A stretch of DNA of 64,000 nt from assembly GCA_963790435.1 (NCBI GenBank), contig CAWBOI010000002.1, positions 62,001 through 126,000 of the forward strand, written 5' to 3'. The position numbers and the translations under genes are program-made. Source of the stretch: Ilyomonas sp963790435 (GTDB taxonomy: Bacteria > Bacteroidota > Bacteroidia > Chitinophagales > Chitinophagaceae). The notes beneath the pieces were generated by a model. That model saw only the letters and a program-made list of their open reading frames with translations, was not told where the DNA came from and did no database searches. Shown piece by piece: positions 15,201 through 23,632 of this stretch. Every line of letters begins with the position of its first letter. Within the stretch, counting starts at the first letter, position 1.

Positions 15201-16319
15201 TCAATCCACAACATCTGCTTTTGATTTTACACGTCTTTTGATGGTGTAATTTCTTATAACATTCCAGCGGGCTGATTCTTCGTCACCCATTAAGTTGCCC
15301 CATACATGCATTTCTTCAACATGATCAAACACAACCTTGCAAATGGCAATAAAAGGTAGGCTAAGAAACATGCCGCCTACTCCGCACAAAGTGCCTCCCA
15401 CCAGTACGGCCACAATCGAAACCAAAGCATTCAATTGCACGCTTGAGCCAATGATGCGTGGCACCAAAAAATTATTGTCAATAAATTGTACCACCAGATA
15501 CACCACTGCGCTGCCAAACATTGCCGGAATGCTTCCGGTGTTGCTTAATGTTACAATGGCAGTTAAAATAATGCCTATAAGCCCACCGATGTAGGGAATG
15601 AGATTTAGCAAGGCACCGATAATGCCAAGGAGTATAGAAAACCGGGCACCGATTATCAGCAGACCGATAGAGTTTAAGACAGCGACACAGGAAGTTTCTA
15701 TCAGCAATCCGGTAACATATTTCTGCACCACCATCCTTATTTTACCAACCGCCATTCGCACCCTGTCAGAATGATTTTGATGGAACACATTAACAATAAA
15801 AGTTAGCATGTGAAGGCGATAATACATGAACAGAAAAACATAAATCGGCACTAATGTGAGTGTTACAATGGAAGCTGTGATGATGTCAAACGTGGTACCT
15901 GCCACTGCTTTTACATTGTTGATTCCATCACCTTTGGCTTTTTGAATTACCTGGTTTTGTTGTTCCTCCGAGAAATGAAATTTATCGCTAATCCATTGTT
16001 GGGCTTTATCTAAAAAAACAGTAAGGTTTTGTTCGATGGCTGGAAGGTCTTTCATAAACAAATGCACTTCATGTGAAAGCAGTATAAAAATGCCAGACAA
16101 TACCGCAATGGCGATGAAAAGAGACAAAAGAATAGCGATTACCCTTGGCACTTTTCGTTTTTCAAAAAAGGTTTCCAATGGATGCAACATGACAGCAATC
16201 AGAAAGGAAAATCCCAGAGGAACAATAATATCGCTTCCTAAATAAAATCCGTACAGTAAAAACCAGGCGCCGATGATGATGAGAACGAAATGAACATAGA
16301 ACGGTAATTGTACCTTCAT
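15201..16319 (-). CDS. AI-2E family (PerM/YdiK-like) membrane transporter
   Basis: A 372-residue polytopic membrane protein of the AI-2E exporter family. Marks are an N-terminal pair of helices (VHFVLIIIGAWFLLYGFYLG, then PLGFSFLIAVMLHPLETFFE), a soluble stretch at about residues 75-150, PIYVFLFMYYR, the conserved GARFSILLGIIGALLNLIPY with IGGLIGIIL, and DNNFLVPRIIGSSVQLNALV near the end. Members export autoinducer-2 or act as cation/proton antiporters; which holds here is open. It stands alone, 230 bases before the tRNA terminator. Confidence 0.87.
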   Translation of the reverse strand: MKVQLPFYVHFVLIIIGAWFLLYGFYLGSDIIVPLGFSFLIAVMLHPLETFFEKRKVPRVIAILLSLFIAIAVLSGIFILLSHEVHLFMKDLPAIEQNLTVFLDKAQQWISDKFHFSEEQQNQVIQKAKGDGINNVKAVAGTTFDIITASIVTLTLVPIYVFLFMYYRLHMLTFIVNVFHQNHSDRVRMAVGKIRMVVQKYVTGLLIETSCVAVLNSIGLLIIGARFSILLGIIGALLNLIPYIGGLIGIILTAIVTLSNTGSIPAMFGSAVVYLVVQFIDNNFLVPRIIGSSVQLNALVSIVAVLVGGTLCGVGGMFLSLPFIAICKVVFDHVEEMHVWGNLMGDEESARWNVIRNYTIKRRVKSKADVVD

Positions 16320-16534
16320 AAAATCGAAGTGTATAAAGCGAGCGTTTGTAATTGATTTTCTACAACCGAAACTATGAAATAAATGGAGTTTTTTAATTTG
16401 CTTTACAACGATTTAATCATTGGATTTATTAAGAGACCTTAGTAGTATGTGTTTTTGAAATTTTTTATATCAAAAGCAAAACCACTTATAATGAAAGCAA
16501 CTTGAGACACCTGTTTGAAACATTAATGTCTTAT

Positions 16535-16573
16535 AAAAAAATAAGTCGCTATTTATTAGCGACTTATTTTTTT
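16535..16573. terminator. Bidirectional terminator after tRNA-Phe
   Basis: A perfect 15-base-pair inverted repeat (arms 16535-16549 and 16559-16573, centred on AAGTCGC/GCGACTT) with a nine-base loop; both outer ends are seven A or seven T. It lies four bases beyond the 3' end of the tRNA on the minus strand. Confidence 0.85.
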
Positions 16574-16577
16574 CATG

Positions 16578-16650
16578 TGGTGTGGGCCGGGATCGAACCG
16601 GCGACACAAGGATTTTCAGTCCTTTGCTCTACCGACTGAGCTACCGCACC
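16578..16650 (-). tRNA. tRNA-Phe (GAA)
   Basis: Minus-strand cloverleaf of 73 bases without an encoded CCA. The D-arm is GCTC...GAGC, the anticodon arm AAGGA-CTGAAAA-TCCTT gives anticodon GAA, and the T-arm is GCCGG-TTCGATC-CCGGC. The acceptor arms are GGTGCGG and CCACACC, which pair except for C5 against A68; a T at position 5 would pair. Two partial copies of the 5' half lie just upstream, and they too have C at that place, so the mismatch might come from recombination with them. Confidence 0.93.
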
Positions 16651-16660
16651 ATAATTCTTT

Positions 16661-16692
16661 CAGTCCTTTTCCGCCGCGGCGGATACCGCACC
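16661..16692 (-). repeat. tRNA-Phe 5'-half copy 1 with altered D-arm
   Basis: On the minus strand it reads GGTGCGGTA, then TCCGCCGCGGCGGA (a perfect hairpin in place of the D-arm), then AAAGGACTG. The beginning and the anticodon-stem part equal the neighbouring tRNA-Phe, but the T-arm and 3' acceptor are missing. Confidence 0.7.
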
Positions 16693-16709
16693 AAATTATC
16701 AAGAATTTC

Positions 16710-16743
16710 CAGTCCTTTTCTGCCCTACGGCGGATACTGCACC
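16710..16743 (-). repeat. tRNA-Phe 5'-half copy 2 with altered D-arm
   Basis: Minus strand GGTGCAGTA, TCCGCCGTAGGGCAGA, AAAGGACTGG. A more diverged second copy of the same 5'-half element, 49 bases from copy 1. Confidence 0.65.
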
Positions 16744-16821
16744 ATCCGTAAAGGGCTGCAAATATAACGCGATAATTAAAAAGGCAAAATGGAAATTGCA
16801 AAAGTTTTGTTTTGCCCTTTT

Positions 16822-18267
16822 TTAAAACTCACAGTTCTTCGGTGTGCGGGCAAACGGAATGACATCGCGTATGTTTGTCATGCCGGTTACAAACTGCATC
16901 ATTCGTTCAAAGCCCAAACCAAAGCCTGCATGGGGCGCAGTGCCAAAGCGGCGCGTATCTAAATACCAATCCAATTCTTCCACCGGCACATTCATTTTTT
17001 CCATGCGGCTCATTAAATTATCCAAGCGTTCTTCACGCTGGCTGCCACCTACAATTTCACCAATGCCTGGCGCTAAAATATCCATTGCCGCTACCGTTTT
17101 GCCATCATCATTCATACGCATGTAAAACGCTTTGATGCTTTCAGGATAATTCGTAACAATCACCGGTTTTTTAAAATGCTTTTCTACTAAGTAACGTTCA
17201 TGTTCGCTTTGCATATCAATGCCCCAGTTAACATCGTACTTAAATTTTTTCTTTTTGTAGTGAGAAGATTGTAGTAAAATATCAATCGCTTCAGTATAAG
17301 TAATGCGTTCGAATTTATTATCAATTACAAACCGAAGTTTCTCCAGCAAACCCATTTCAGATCGTTCGGCTTGTGGCTTTCCTTTCTCTTCTTCTGCCAG
17401 GCGCTGGTCTAAGAACTGTAAGTCATCCGCATTGTTTTGCAACACATAATTGATGATGGATTTGATGAACTCTTCTGCCAGGTTCATGTTGTCTTCCAAA
17501 TCGTAAAATGCCATTTCGGGTTCTATCATCCAGAACTCTGCAAGATGCCGCGTGGTATTGCTGTTCTCGGCACGAAACGTTGGCCCGAATGTATATATAT
17601 CGCCCAATGCCAAAGCACCCAATTCGCCTTCTAACTGACCACTTACCGTGAGGTTTGTTTTCTTGCCAAAAAAGTCTTCACCAAAATCAATTTCACCATT
17701 TTTGTTCAAAGGCGCATTGTTCAAAGGCAATGTGCTAACGCGAAAGGTTTCGCCCGCACCTTCTGCATCCGATGCAGTGATAATAGGCGTATGCAAATAA
17801 AAAAATCCTTTGTTGTTGAAAAACTGATGCACCGCAAAGGCAAGCGAATGGCGCACGCGAAACACCGAACCAAACGTATTGGTGCGAAAACGCAAGTGAG
17901 CAATTTCTCTTAGAAATTCAAGGCTGTGCTTCTTGGGTTGCAACGGATATTTTTCAGGGTCGCAATCGCCTAAAATGTCAACCAACGAAGCTTTGATTTC
18001 AACGGCTTGTCCCTTGCCAATGCTTTCTACCAATGTGCCCATTACTTTTACGGAAGCCCCGGTGGTAATGCGTTTTAGCGTGGCTTCATCAAGCCCTCCC
18101 AAAGCCACCACTACTTGTATGTTTTGGTGCGTGCTGCCATCGTTCAACGCAATAAACTGGTTGTTGCGAAACGTACGCACCCAGCCCATTACAATTACTT
18201 CGTCGCCTACTTTGCGGCCGCTTAACAGCTCTTTTATTTTTGTTCGGTTGTTGAACATCGCTTTCAA
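16822..18267 (-). CDS. asnS: Asparaginyl-tRNA synthetase
   Basis: Class IIb aminoacyl-tRNA synthetase of 481 residues that charges tRNA-Asn. The N-terminal OB-fold anticodon-binding domain is seen in GDEVIVMGWVRTFRNNQFIA (residues 21-40) and DGSTHQNIQVVV. Class II motif 2 is FRAENSNTTRHLAEFWMIEPE, here in two overlapping parts, and motif 3 is GFGLGFERMMQFVTGMTNIR, followed by DVIPFARTP. The Asn-type PEM/EFWMIEPEM context separates it from AspRS. The ATG at 18258 is an equally good start. It lies just downstream of tRNA-Phe in chromosomal order, without an evident link. Confidence 0.95.
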   Translation of the reverse strand: MKAMFNNRTKIKELLSGRKVGDEVIVMGWVRTFRNNQFIALNDGSTHQNIQVVVALGGLDEATLKRITTGASVKVMGTLVESIGKGQAVEIKASLVDILGDCDPEKYPLQPKKHSLEFLREIAHLRFRTNTFGSVFRVRHSLAFAVHQFFNNKGFFYLHTPIITASDAEGAGETFRVSTLPLNNAPLNKNGEIDFGEDFFGKKTNLTVSGQLEGELGALALGDIYTFGPTFRAENSNTTRHLAEFWMIEPEMAFYDLEDNMNLAEEFIKSIINYVLQNNADDLQFLDQRLAEEEKGKPQAERSEMGLLEKLRFVIDNKFERITYTEAIDILLQSSHYKKKKFKYDVNWGIDMQSEHERYLVEKHFKKPVIVTNYPESIKAFYMRMNDDGKTVAAMDILAPGIGEIVGGSQREERLDNLMSRMEKMNVPVEELDWYLDTRRFGTAPHAGFGLGFERMMQFVTGMTNIRDVIPFARTPKNCEF

Positions 18268-18458
18268 AATTTTTGCAAATATTCAGTATTCAGTTTTATT
18301 TGGGCAATACTAAAATGGGTAGCCTCTAAAATTAGGATGTTGTTTTTACCACAGGGAAGAAAGGGAAAGAGGCTTTGCAGAGAAATTGTTCAGCGCAAAC
18401 TCTGTTTCTTGTTTCCCAGCGGTGAAAGGCTGCTCTTCTTTCGCAAATCATACATTCA
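18268..18458. other. Short intergenic region with octamer-like tract
   Basis: Nothing coding. 18349-18385 has the A/G-rich octamer-like pattern (ccacaggg, aagaaagg, gaaagagg) also seen at 11915 and 53484. Confidence 0.35.
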
Positions 18459-19142
18459 TTATAATGAGCGACCTAATTTTTGCACATATTCGTCAATGAA
18501 AAAATCCATCTCTTTTCTTTTGTATTGAATGATGTAGCGCGGATGCGGTAGCTCGGTTATCTTCTTAAAAAAAGAATACTCGTTGTTGATAGCTGTAAAA
18601 TATTCTGCATTCTTTTTACCGAGGCAAAAACATTCATCGGTATGCAAACCGAGCCTGATTTGTTTTTGCATCATTTTTACAATGAATGGTTGTGCGGCGG
18701 CATACAAAGCTTTGTCATCATAATAATTATAGTTGATCCATTTATTGTTTCCTGTATGAACTACGAAGCCCAACGGACAAACCGAGTTGATATAAAATTG
18801 TTGATAAAACACATCAACACCGCCCATTGCTGTAATCATCGCATATACAAATTCTGATGATGGCTCGTGCGAAGTATTGCCTTTTGTATCAATGCCGCAA
18901 ACGTCACGCAAACGTTTAAAATCGGTAAACGGAATGCCGGTTAAGCCGCCGCCAAACCTGCCGGGATTGATTCCGAAAATAGCCCAACGTTTGTTTTTAT
19001 CATTATAATATTTTTGGCAGAATGCATCGCTGAAAGCCAGTGTTGATACGCTTTTGAAAGGATTGAGCACATCAATATGCGGAGGAAGCTTTTCTGTAAA
19101 ATGTAAAAAGCGATTGAAGCGTTTCATCCGGTCGGCAAACAT
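18459..19142 (-). CDS. SMUG2-type uracil-DNA glycosylase family protein (DUF4918)
   Basis: A 227-residue protein of the uracil-DNA glycosylase superfamily, DUF4918/SMUG2 group. The active-site motif is FGINPGRFGGGLTGIPFTDF at about residues 56-75, which holds the water-activating Asn position, and the second motif is LPHPRYIIQYKR near the C-terminus, with the leucine-histidine-proline loop used to enter DNA. It would excise uracil or oxidised pyrimidines from DNA in the cytoplasm. The ATG at 19127 is an alternative start. It is divergent from a small secreted protein gene. Confidence 0.85.
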   Translation of the reverse strand: MFADRMKRFNRFLHFTEKLPPHIDVLNPFKSVSTLAFSDAFCQKYYNDKNKRWAIFGINPGRFGGGLTGIPFTDFKRLRDVCGIDTKGNTSHEPSSEFVYAMITAMGGVDVFYQQFYINSVCPLGFVVHTGNNKWINYNYYDDKALYAAAQPFIVKMMQKQIRLGLHTDECFCLGKKNAEYFTAINNEYSFFKKITELPHPRYIIQYKRKEMDFFIDEYVQKLGRSL

Positions 19143-19196
19143 GAGCGATGTATTTTTTAGTAAAAGAATTTTAACTTCACATCAAATATAACGGCT

Positions 19197-19547
19197 ATGA
19201 AACACGGTATTGTGTTCTTCCTGCTTGCAGGATTTGTTTTTGCCGCAAAAGCGCAATTGCTACAACCCAACAATCATTATCAACAAAAGCGATGGTTGGA
19301 TAGCTTGCGCATCAATCACAAACAATCAGCGGTCAGACTTGAACCTGTTCCTCAGCTTGTTTATAATGAGCCTTCGGCTTTGCTGCCCAACGAAGGAAAG
19401 AAAATAGGTATGAGTGGCGAAGACACCATCTATCAAATGAAAACAGACAACATGCTTTTACTGAAGCCAAACAGAAATGCAACTTATACTCCGAATGCAA
19501 CAGATGGAAAAGTAATTATTGTGCCTCAGCCAAAAAAGCCTAAGTAA
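19197..19547 (+). CDS. Small secreted protein, unknown function
   Basis: A 116-residue protein with a clear signal peptide (GIVFFLLAGFVFAAKAQ, cut after AKA). The mature chain is polar and rich in proline and asparagine with no recognised domain; it mentions no cysteine. The FVFA part of the signal is encoded by a reverse copy of the recurring 11-mer (19233-19243). It ends exactly where the Uma2-like gene ends on the other strand. Confidence 0.65.
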   Translation: MKHGIVFFLLAGFVFAAKAQLLQPNNHYQQKRWLDSLRINHKQSAVRLEPVPQLVYNEPSALLPNEGKKIGMSGEDTIYQMKTDNMLLLKPNRNATYTPNATDGKVIIVPQPKKPK

Positions 19548-20078
19548 TTATTTGTTTGACAATTCGACATCTTCATAAATGTCTGCTAAGGGAATAGAAA
19601 GTGAGATGGTTTGTATTTGCAATGAATCGTTGATATTGTTGTATTCTTTTCCTTCCCAGGTCTGATTATCGTTAATGCAAAACACTTCAATGTTTATCGT
19701 TTGAGAATCTACTAAAATATATTCTTTCAAAGAAGGTATATCGCGATAAAATGAAAATTTGGTGGTGCGGTCATATTTCTTTGTAGAAGCAGATAAAATC
19801 TCAATAATCACGGCTGGGTTCATTACATTCCATTCATCGTTGTTGCGGGTTTCTATCGTGCCGCAAACAATCATTAGATCAGGATACGTGAACATGCCCC
19901 GTTTTTCAATATATAACTTTTGATCGCTGTTGAAAGGCTTACAGGGCTTGCGTTTCAGGTGCGGTAGCATACTACCTAATAAATTCATTGAAATGGTGGT
20001 ATGCGGTACTTTGGCACCCGACATGGCGAAGATTTCACCATCATAATATTCGTGCTTTTCCAAAGCCGCTTCTTCCAT
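19548..20078 (-). CDS. Uma2-family (DUF820) nuclease-fold protein
   Basis: Uma2-type PD-(D/E)XK-fold protein, at least 176 residues. Marks are EKHEYYDGEIFAMSGAKVPH, IEKRGMFTYPDLMIVCG with the catalytic-type PD, and PAVIIEILSASTKKYDR with the ExL/EVLS type motif. The role of this family is unclear; copies are often numerous and variable. The frame remains open well upstream of the ATG at 20078 and encodes the family-typical KYISEEEYLAMEEA, but has no in-frame ATG there; an out-of-frame ATG at about 20148 is followed by a stop. The true start is therefore uncertain and the 5' end may be frameshifted. Confidence 0.75.
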   Translation of the reverse strand: MEEAALEKHEYYDGEIFAMSGAKVPHTTISMNLLGSMLPHLKRKPCKPFNSDQKLYIEKRGMFTYPDLMIVCGTIETRNNDEWNVMNPAVIIEILSASTKKYDRTTKFSFYRDIPSLKEYILVDSQTINIEVFCINDNQTWEGKEYNNINDSLQIQTISLSIPLADIYEDVELSNK

Positions 20079-20254
20079 GGCTAAGTATTCTTCTTCACTT
20101 ATGTATTTCGGGCAAGAAACCGCTGGTTCTTTTACCTCTTTTCCATGAATTAAAGTTAAGCGTTTGGAAAGAGAAATGATAGGAGGACTTTTATAAGAAA
20201 GCAGACTTTTGGTTTTGCCTAAAAAAGTCGCAGCTAACAGCTTGCAGTTTTCCT

Positions 20255-21052
20255 CTACACCTCCTCTTCAGCGCCTTTTGTGTAACGCTTGATAATGCCA
20301 CGACCGCTTTCGCGAATGAAGGTTACAATTTCATCTCGCTCATCAGTGGCAGGCAGTTCTTCTTCAATGTACTCAAGCGCCTGCGTAATGTTCATGCCTT
20401 TATTGTAAATGATGCGATACAAATCGAGGATATGATTGATTCGCTCAATAGAAAAGCCTCTGCGTTTTAAGCCCACACTATTCACTCCACCGTAACTCAA
20501 CGGTGTGCGAACAGCTTTAATGTAAGGCGGAACATCTTTGGTTACATGACTGCCGCCGGCAATAAAAGAATGCTGCCCAATGTGTGCAAATTGCTGTACA
20601 GCGCAAACACCGGCTAATATTGCCCAGTCGCCCATTACCACATGCCCTGCCATTTGCGAACTGTTGCTCATAATACAGTTGTTACCAACTATGCAATCGT
20701 GACCAATATGGCAATATGCCATAATCAAACAGTTGCTTCCTACTTTTGTTTTGCCTCTGTCAACCGTACCCCGGTTGATAGTTACAAACTCACGAACGGT
20801 TGTGTTATCGCCAATTTCAATAATGGTTTTTTCTCCGGCAAATTTTAAATCCTGCGGAATGGCAGCCAGCACGGCGCCAGGAAAAATGCGGCAGTTTTTA
20901 CCAATGCGGGCACCTTCCATGATGGTTACATTGCTACCTATCCAGGTGCCTTCGCCTATTTCAACATCTTCATGAATAACGGTAAACGGGTCAATCTTTA
21001 CATTGCGGGCGAGCTTTGCGTTTGGATGAATGTACGTGTGCGGATGAATCAT
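20255..21052 (-). CDS. lpxA: Acyl-ACP--UDP-N-acetylglucosamine O-acyltransferase LpxA
   Basis: First enzyme of lipid A synthesis: it transfers a 3-hydroxyacyl chain from acyl-carrier protein to the 3-OH of UDP-GlcNAc in the cytoplasm. 265 residues, the usual length. The first two thirds are hexapeptide repeats of the left-handed helix, from HPHTYIHPNAKLARNVKIDP through AYCHIGHDCIVGNNCIMSNS (catalytic-type histidine in this stretch) to GHVVMGDWAILAGVCAVQQF. The C-terminal helical part begins at LSYGGVNSVGLKRRGFS. It follows lpxC/fabZ by 61 bases in the same direction. Confidence 0.95.
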   Translation of the reverse strand: MIHPHTYIHPNAKLARNVKIDPFTVIHEDVEIGEGTWIGSNVTIMEGARIGKNCRIFPGAVLAAIPQDLKFAGEKTIIEIGDNTTVREFVTINRGTVDRGKTKVGSNCLIMAYCHIGHDCIVGNNCIMSNSSQMAGHVVMGDWAILAGVCAVQQFAHIGQHSFIAGGSHVTKDVPPYIKAVRTPLSYGGVNSVGLKRRGFSIERINHILDLYRIIYNKGMNITQALEYIEEELPATDERDEIVTFIRESGRGIIKRYTKGAEEEV

Positions 21053-21113
21053 TTACAAAAAATAAAGCGGCTGATAAACCCGCAAAAATAAACGGAATGG
21101 CTGAATAACGTTG

Positions 21114-22523
21114 TCAGGAGGGTCTTTTAACAATCTGTGCAATCATGTCAGCTTCGGTAGCTACTTTACCGTTTACATACACGGTGCCGTGCATATCGCA
21201 CAAACCACGGCGTACAGGTGTATTAAATTCCATTTTTAAAATCATGGTATCGCCGGGGCGTACCATTTGCTTAAACCGGCAGTTGTCTATCTTCACAAAG
21301 TAAGTATCGTATTTTCCTTCGGGGCTGTTGTTGATAGCAAGAATGCCGCCCGTTTGCGCCAGCGCTTCTAATTGCAGAACACCCGGCACAATTGGATTTG
21401 AGGGAAAATGACCCTGAAAAAACCATTCGTTAATAGTAACGTGCTTAACACCAACAATGCGCGAGTCGGTAAGCTCGATTACTTTATCAACCAATAAAAA
21501 CGGATAGCGGTGCGGCAGTGTTTTTTCTATGTGCTCGTAGTTGAAAACCGGTGGCTGCATCGGGTTGTAAACAGGAACATCTTTTACATGCTTGTTCTTT
21601 TTGATGTACTGTTTAATTTTTTTGGCAAAAGCAACATTGGTGCTATGTCCCGGACGGTTGGCAATTACGCGACCTTTGATGGGATAACCAATTAAAGCCA
21701 AATCGCCAACTACATCCAACAGCTTATGACGTGCAGGCTCGTTGGGAAAACGCAGTTCCAGATTGTTTAAATAGCCTTCGCTTTTTACTTCCATTTTTTC
21801 ACGACCAAACGCTTTTGCTAAGCGGCTCATCGCATCAGGAGTTACAGGCTTATCAACAATTACAATTGCGTTGTTTATGTCGCCACCTTTTATTAAATCG
21901 TTTGCCAGTAACATTTCCAATTCATGTAAAAAACTAAACGTGCGGCAGGGAGCGATTTCCGTTTTAAAATCGCTCATATTTTTTAGCTGCGCATATTGCG
22001 TTCCGAGCACCGGACTATTAAAGTCAATCAACGTTGTTATCTGGTATTCCATTGCAGGCATCAGCACCATTTCCACACGTTTTTGTTCATCATAATGGTT
22101 GATGTTTTCATCAATGCTGTACCACACTTTAGTAGCTTCCTGCTCGGCAACACCAGCTTCTTCAATCAATTCAACAAAGGGCTGGCTGCTGCCATCCATG
22201 ATGGGCACTTCCGGCGCATTCAACTCGATCAATACATTATCTACACCCATGCCCACAAGCGCTGCCAGCAAATGTTCAATAGTGCCAACCTTGGCATCGT
22301 CAACCTGTAAAGTAGTGCCACGACTCGTATCGCTTACCAAATCGCAATCGGCTTTAATAATGGGTTGATTGGGCAAATCAATTCGTTTAAACTGAATGCC
22401 AAAACCCGCACTGGCAGGGCTTAGCGTCATATCAACCAAAATGCCTGTGTGCAACCCTTTGCCGCTGATGCTGATTTGATTTTGAAGCGTGTGCTGCTTA
22501 TCTGGATTGAAGCTTGTATTCAT
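21114..22523 (-). CDS. lpxC/fabZ: Bifunctional LpxC deacetylase / FabZ dehydratase
   Basis: Fused enzyme typical of Bacteroidota. The N-terminal part (to about residue 300) is LpxC, the zinc deacetylase that commits UDP-3-acyl-GlcNAc to lipid A: GKGLHTG, VGTIEHLLAALVGMGVDN with a zinc histidine, and HKLLDVVGDLALIGYPIKG with the second histidine and aspartate. The C-terminal part is FabZ, the 3-hydroxyacyl-ACP dehydratase: LPHRYPFLLVDKV, then FFQGHFPSNPIVPGVLQLEA with catalytic His and Glu. I take the ATG at 22523, which leaves 469 residues; one at 22550 adds nine residues that do not fit the family. Confidence 0.95.
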   Translation of the reverse strand: MNTSFNPDKQHTLQNQISISGKGLHTGILVDMTLSPASAGFGIQFKRIDLPNQPIIKADCDLVSDTSRGTTLQVDDAKVGTIEHLLAALVGMGVDNVLIELNAPEVPIMDGSSQPFVELIEEAGVAEQEATKVWYSIDENINHYDEQKRVEMVLMPAMEYQITTLIDFNSPVLGTQYAQLKNMSDFKTEIAPCRTFSFLHELEMLLANDLIKGGDINNAIVIVDKPVTPDAMSRLAKAFGREKMEVKSEGYLNNLELRFPNEPARHKLLDVVGDLALIGYPIKGRVIANRPGHSTNVAFAKKIKQYIKKNKHVKDVPVYNPMQPPVFNYEHIEKTLPHRYPFLLVDKVIELTDSRIVGVKHVTINEWFFQGHFPSNPIVPGVLQLEALAQTGGILAINNSPEGKYDTYFVKIDNCRFKQMVRPGDTMILKMEFNTPVRRGLCDMHGTVYVNGKVATEADMIAQIVKRPS

Positions 22524-22630
22524 TATAATAGGTGCTTTTGTAAAAGCCAAATTTGTTGCAAAACCAAAGGCTTTTATATTGAATAAATGTGGGCAAATGT
22601 AAGGCTTTGCTCACATTGGGTAAATGCTGC

Positions 22631-23536
22631 TTATGGCTGAATCAACCGGAAACAATCCTGAATAATTTTTACTTCAAACGTTTCGCTGCTGGGCGCAGGA
22701 TCGCCATCAATGTGAAACGGCGCCTGTTTTAAATTCTTAATTTTTATGCAAGGCGTTTGAAAATACAGCACATTGCTCTTCGATAAATCGTCCACCATTT
22801 TTTGTAGTTTGTTATTGCCGCGAATTTGTTTTAACACAGCAAACGGCAAGCGGGCTTTGTGCATTTTTTGAACAATCACAACATCTAACAAACCGTCTGT
22901 TAAGCTCGCTTGTGGTGCAATGGTAAAGTTGTTTCCAAACTGGTTGCTGTTGGCAATAGAGATAGAATAAGCCTCTGTAAAAAAAGAAAAATCATCGGTG
23001 GTTACTTCAAACTGGTAAGGATGCGCTTTGAAATAATTAATCAAACTTTGTTGTGTGTATGTAAACAATCCGCGCGTTGCTTTTTCGGCAAAATCGTGCG
23101 CCACTTTTGCATCGAAACCAATGCCGCTTAACATGCACGAGAAGTGATTGTTGACGGTAAACGAATCTATTTTTTTTGCTGTGCCGCTAAACAGCAAGCT
23201 CAATGCCTGCAAGGGTTTGACAGGAATTTTAGCGGCTCGTGCCAAGCCATTTCCGCTGCCCAAGGGGATGACGCCAAAACACAAATGCTCAACATCGCGA
23301 AGCGCATTAATTACCTGCCGCACTGTGCCGTCCCCACCAATGATAACAACGTCGGTAAAGTTACCATCCACAATTTTTTCTTTTAACAAAAAATAATTTC
23401 CATCGGCAGAGGTTTCTTCTATTTCATAATCAATGCCTTTGCTTTCGGTGATTGATTTTACAGAAAATAGAAACGGACCTTTTTTAATTGTACCAGACAA
23501 AGGGTTTACGAGGTACATTATTTTTCGCTTCCTCAC
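22631..23536 (-). CDS. Diacylglycerol kinase family lipid kinase
   Basis: Soluble or peripheral lipid kinase of the DgkB/YegS type. I take a GTG start at 23536 because VRKRKIMYLVNPLSGT is the standard family beginning; the frame is open further upstream to 23629 but adds a hydrophobic stretch that does not belong. Marks are VVIIGGDGTVRQVINALRD, the nucleotide-binding GGDGT, and FGVIPLGSGNGLARAAKIPV, with the C-terminal FTIAPQASLTDGLLDVVIV. It phosphorylates diacylglycerol or a related lipid. It follows the TerC-like gene closely, and both lie inside the lipid A gene block. Confidence 0.87.
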   Translation of the reverse strand: MRKRKIMYLVNPLSGTIKKGPFLFSVKSITESKGIDYEIEETSADGNYFLLKEKIVDGNFTDVVIIGGDGTVRQVINALRDVEHLCFGVIPLGSGNGLARAAKIPVKPLQALSLLFSGTAKKIDSFTVNNHFSCMLSGIGFDAKVAHDFAEKATRGLFTYTQQSLINYFKAHPYQFEVTTDDFSFFTEAYSISIANSNQFGNNFTIAPQASLTDGLLDVVIVQKMHKARLPFAVLKQIRGNNKLQKMVDDLSKSNVLYFQTPCIKIKNLKQAPFHIDGDPAPSSETFEVKIIQDCFRLIQP

Positions 23537-23632
23537 ACAATCATATTTAGTGATGTTGTTATTAATAAAAACAGTGCCATTGGTTTCAGCAATCGTTAAC
23601 CAAAACCAATAAAAAATGGGCAAAAACAAACG

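Noticed and set aside
16651..16750. Additional complete tRNA genes beside tRNA-Phe
   Set aside because: The copies have no T-arm or 3' acceptor arm, so they cannot fold as tRNAs.
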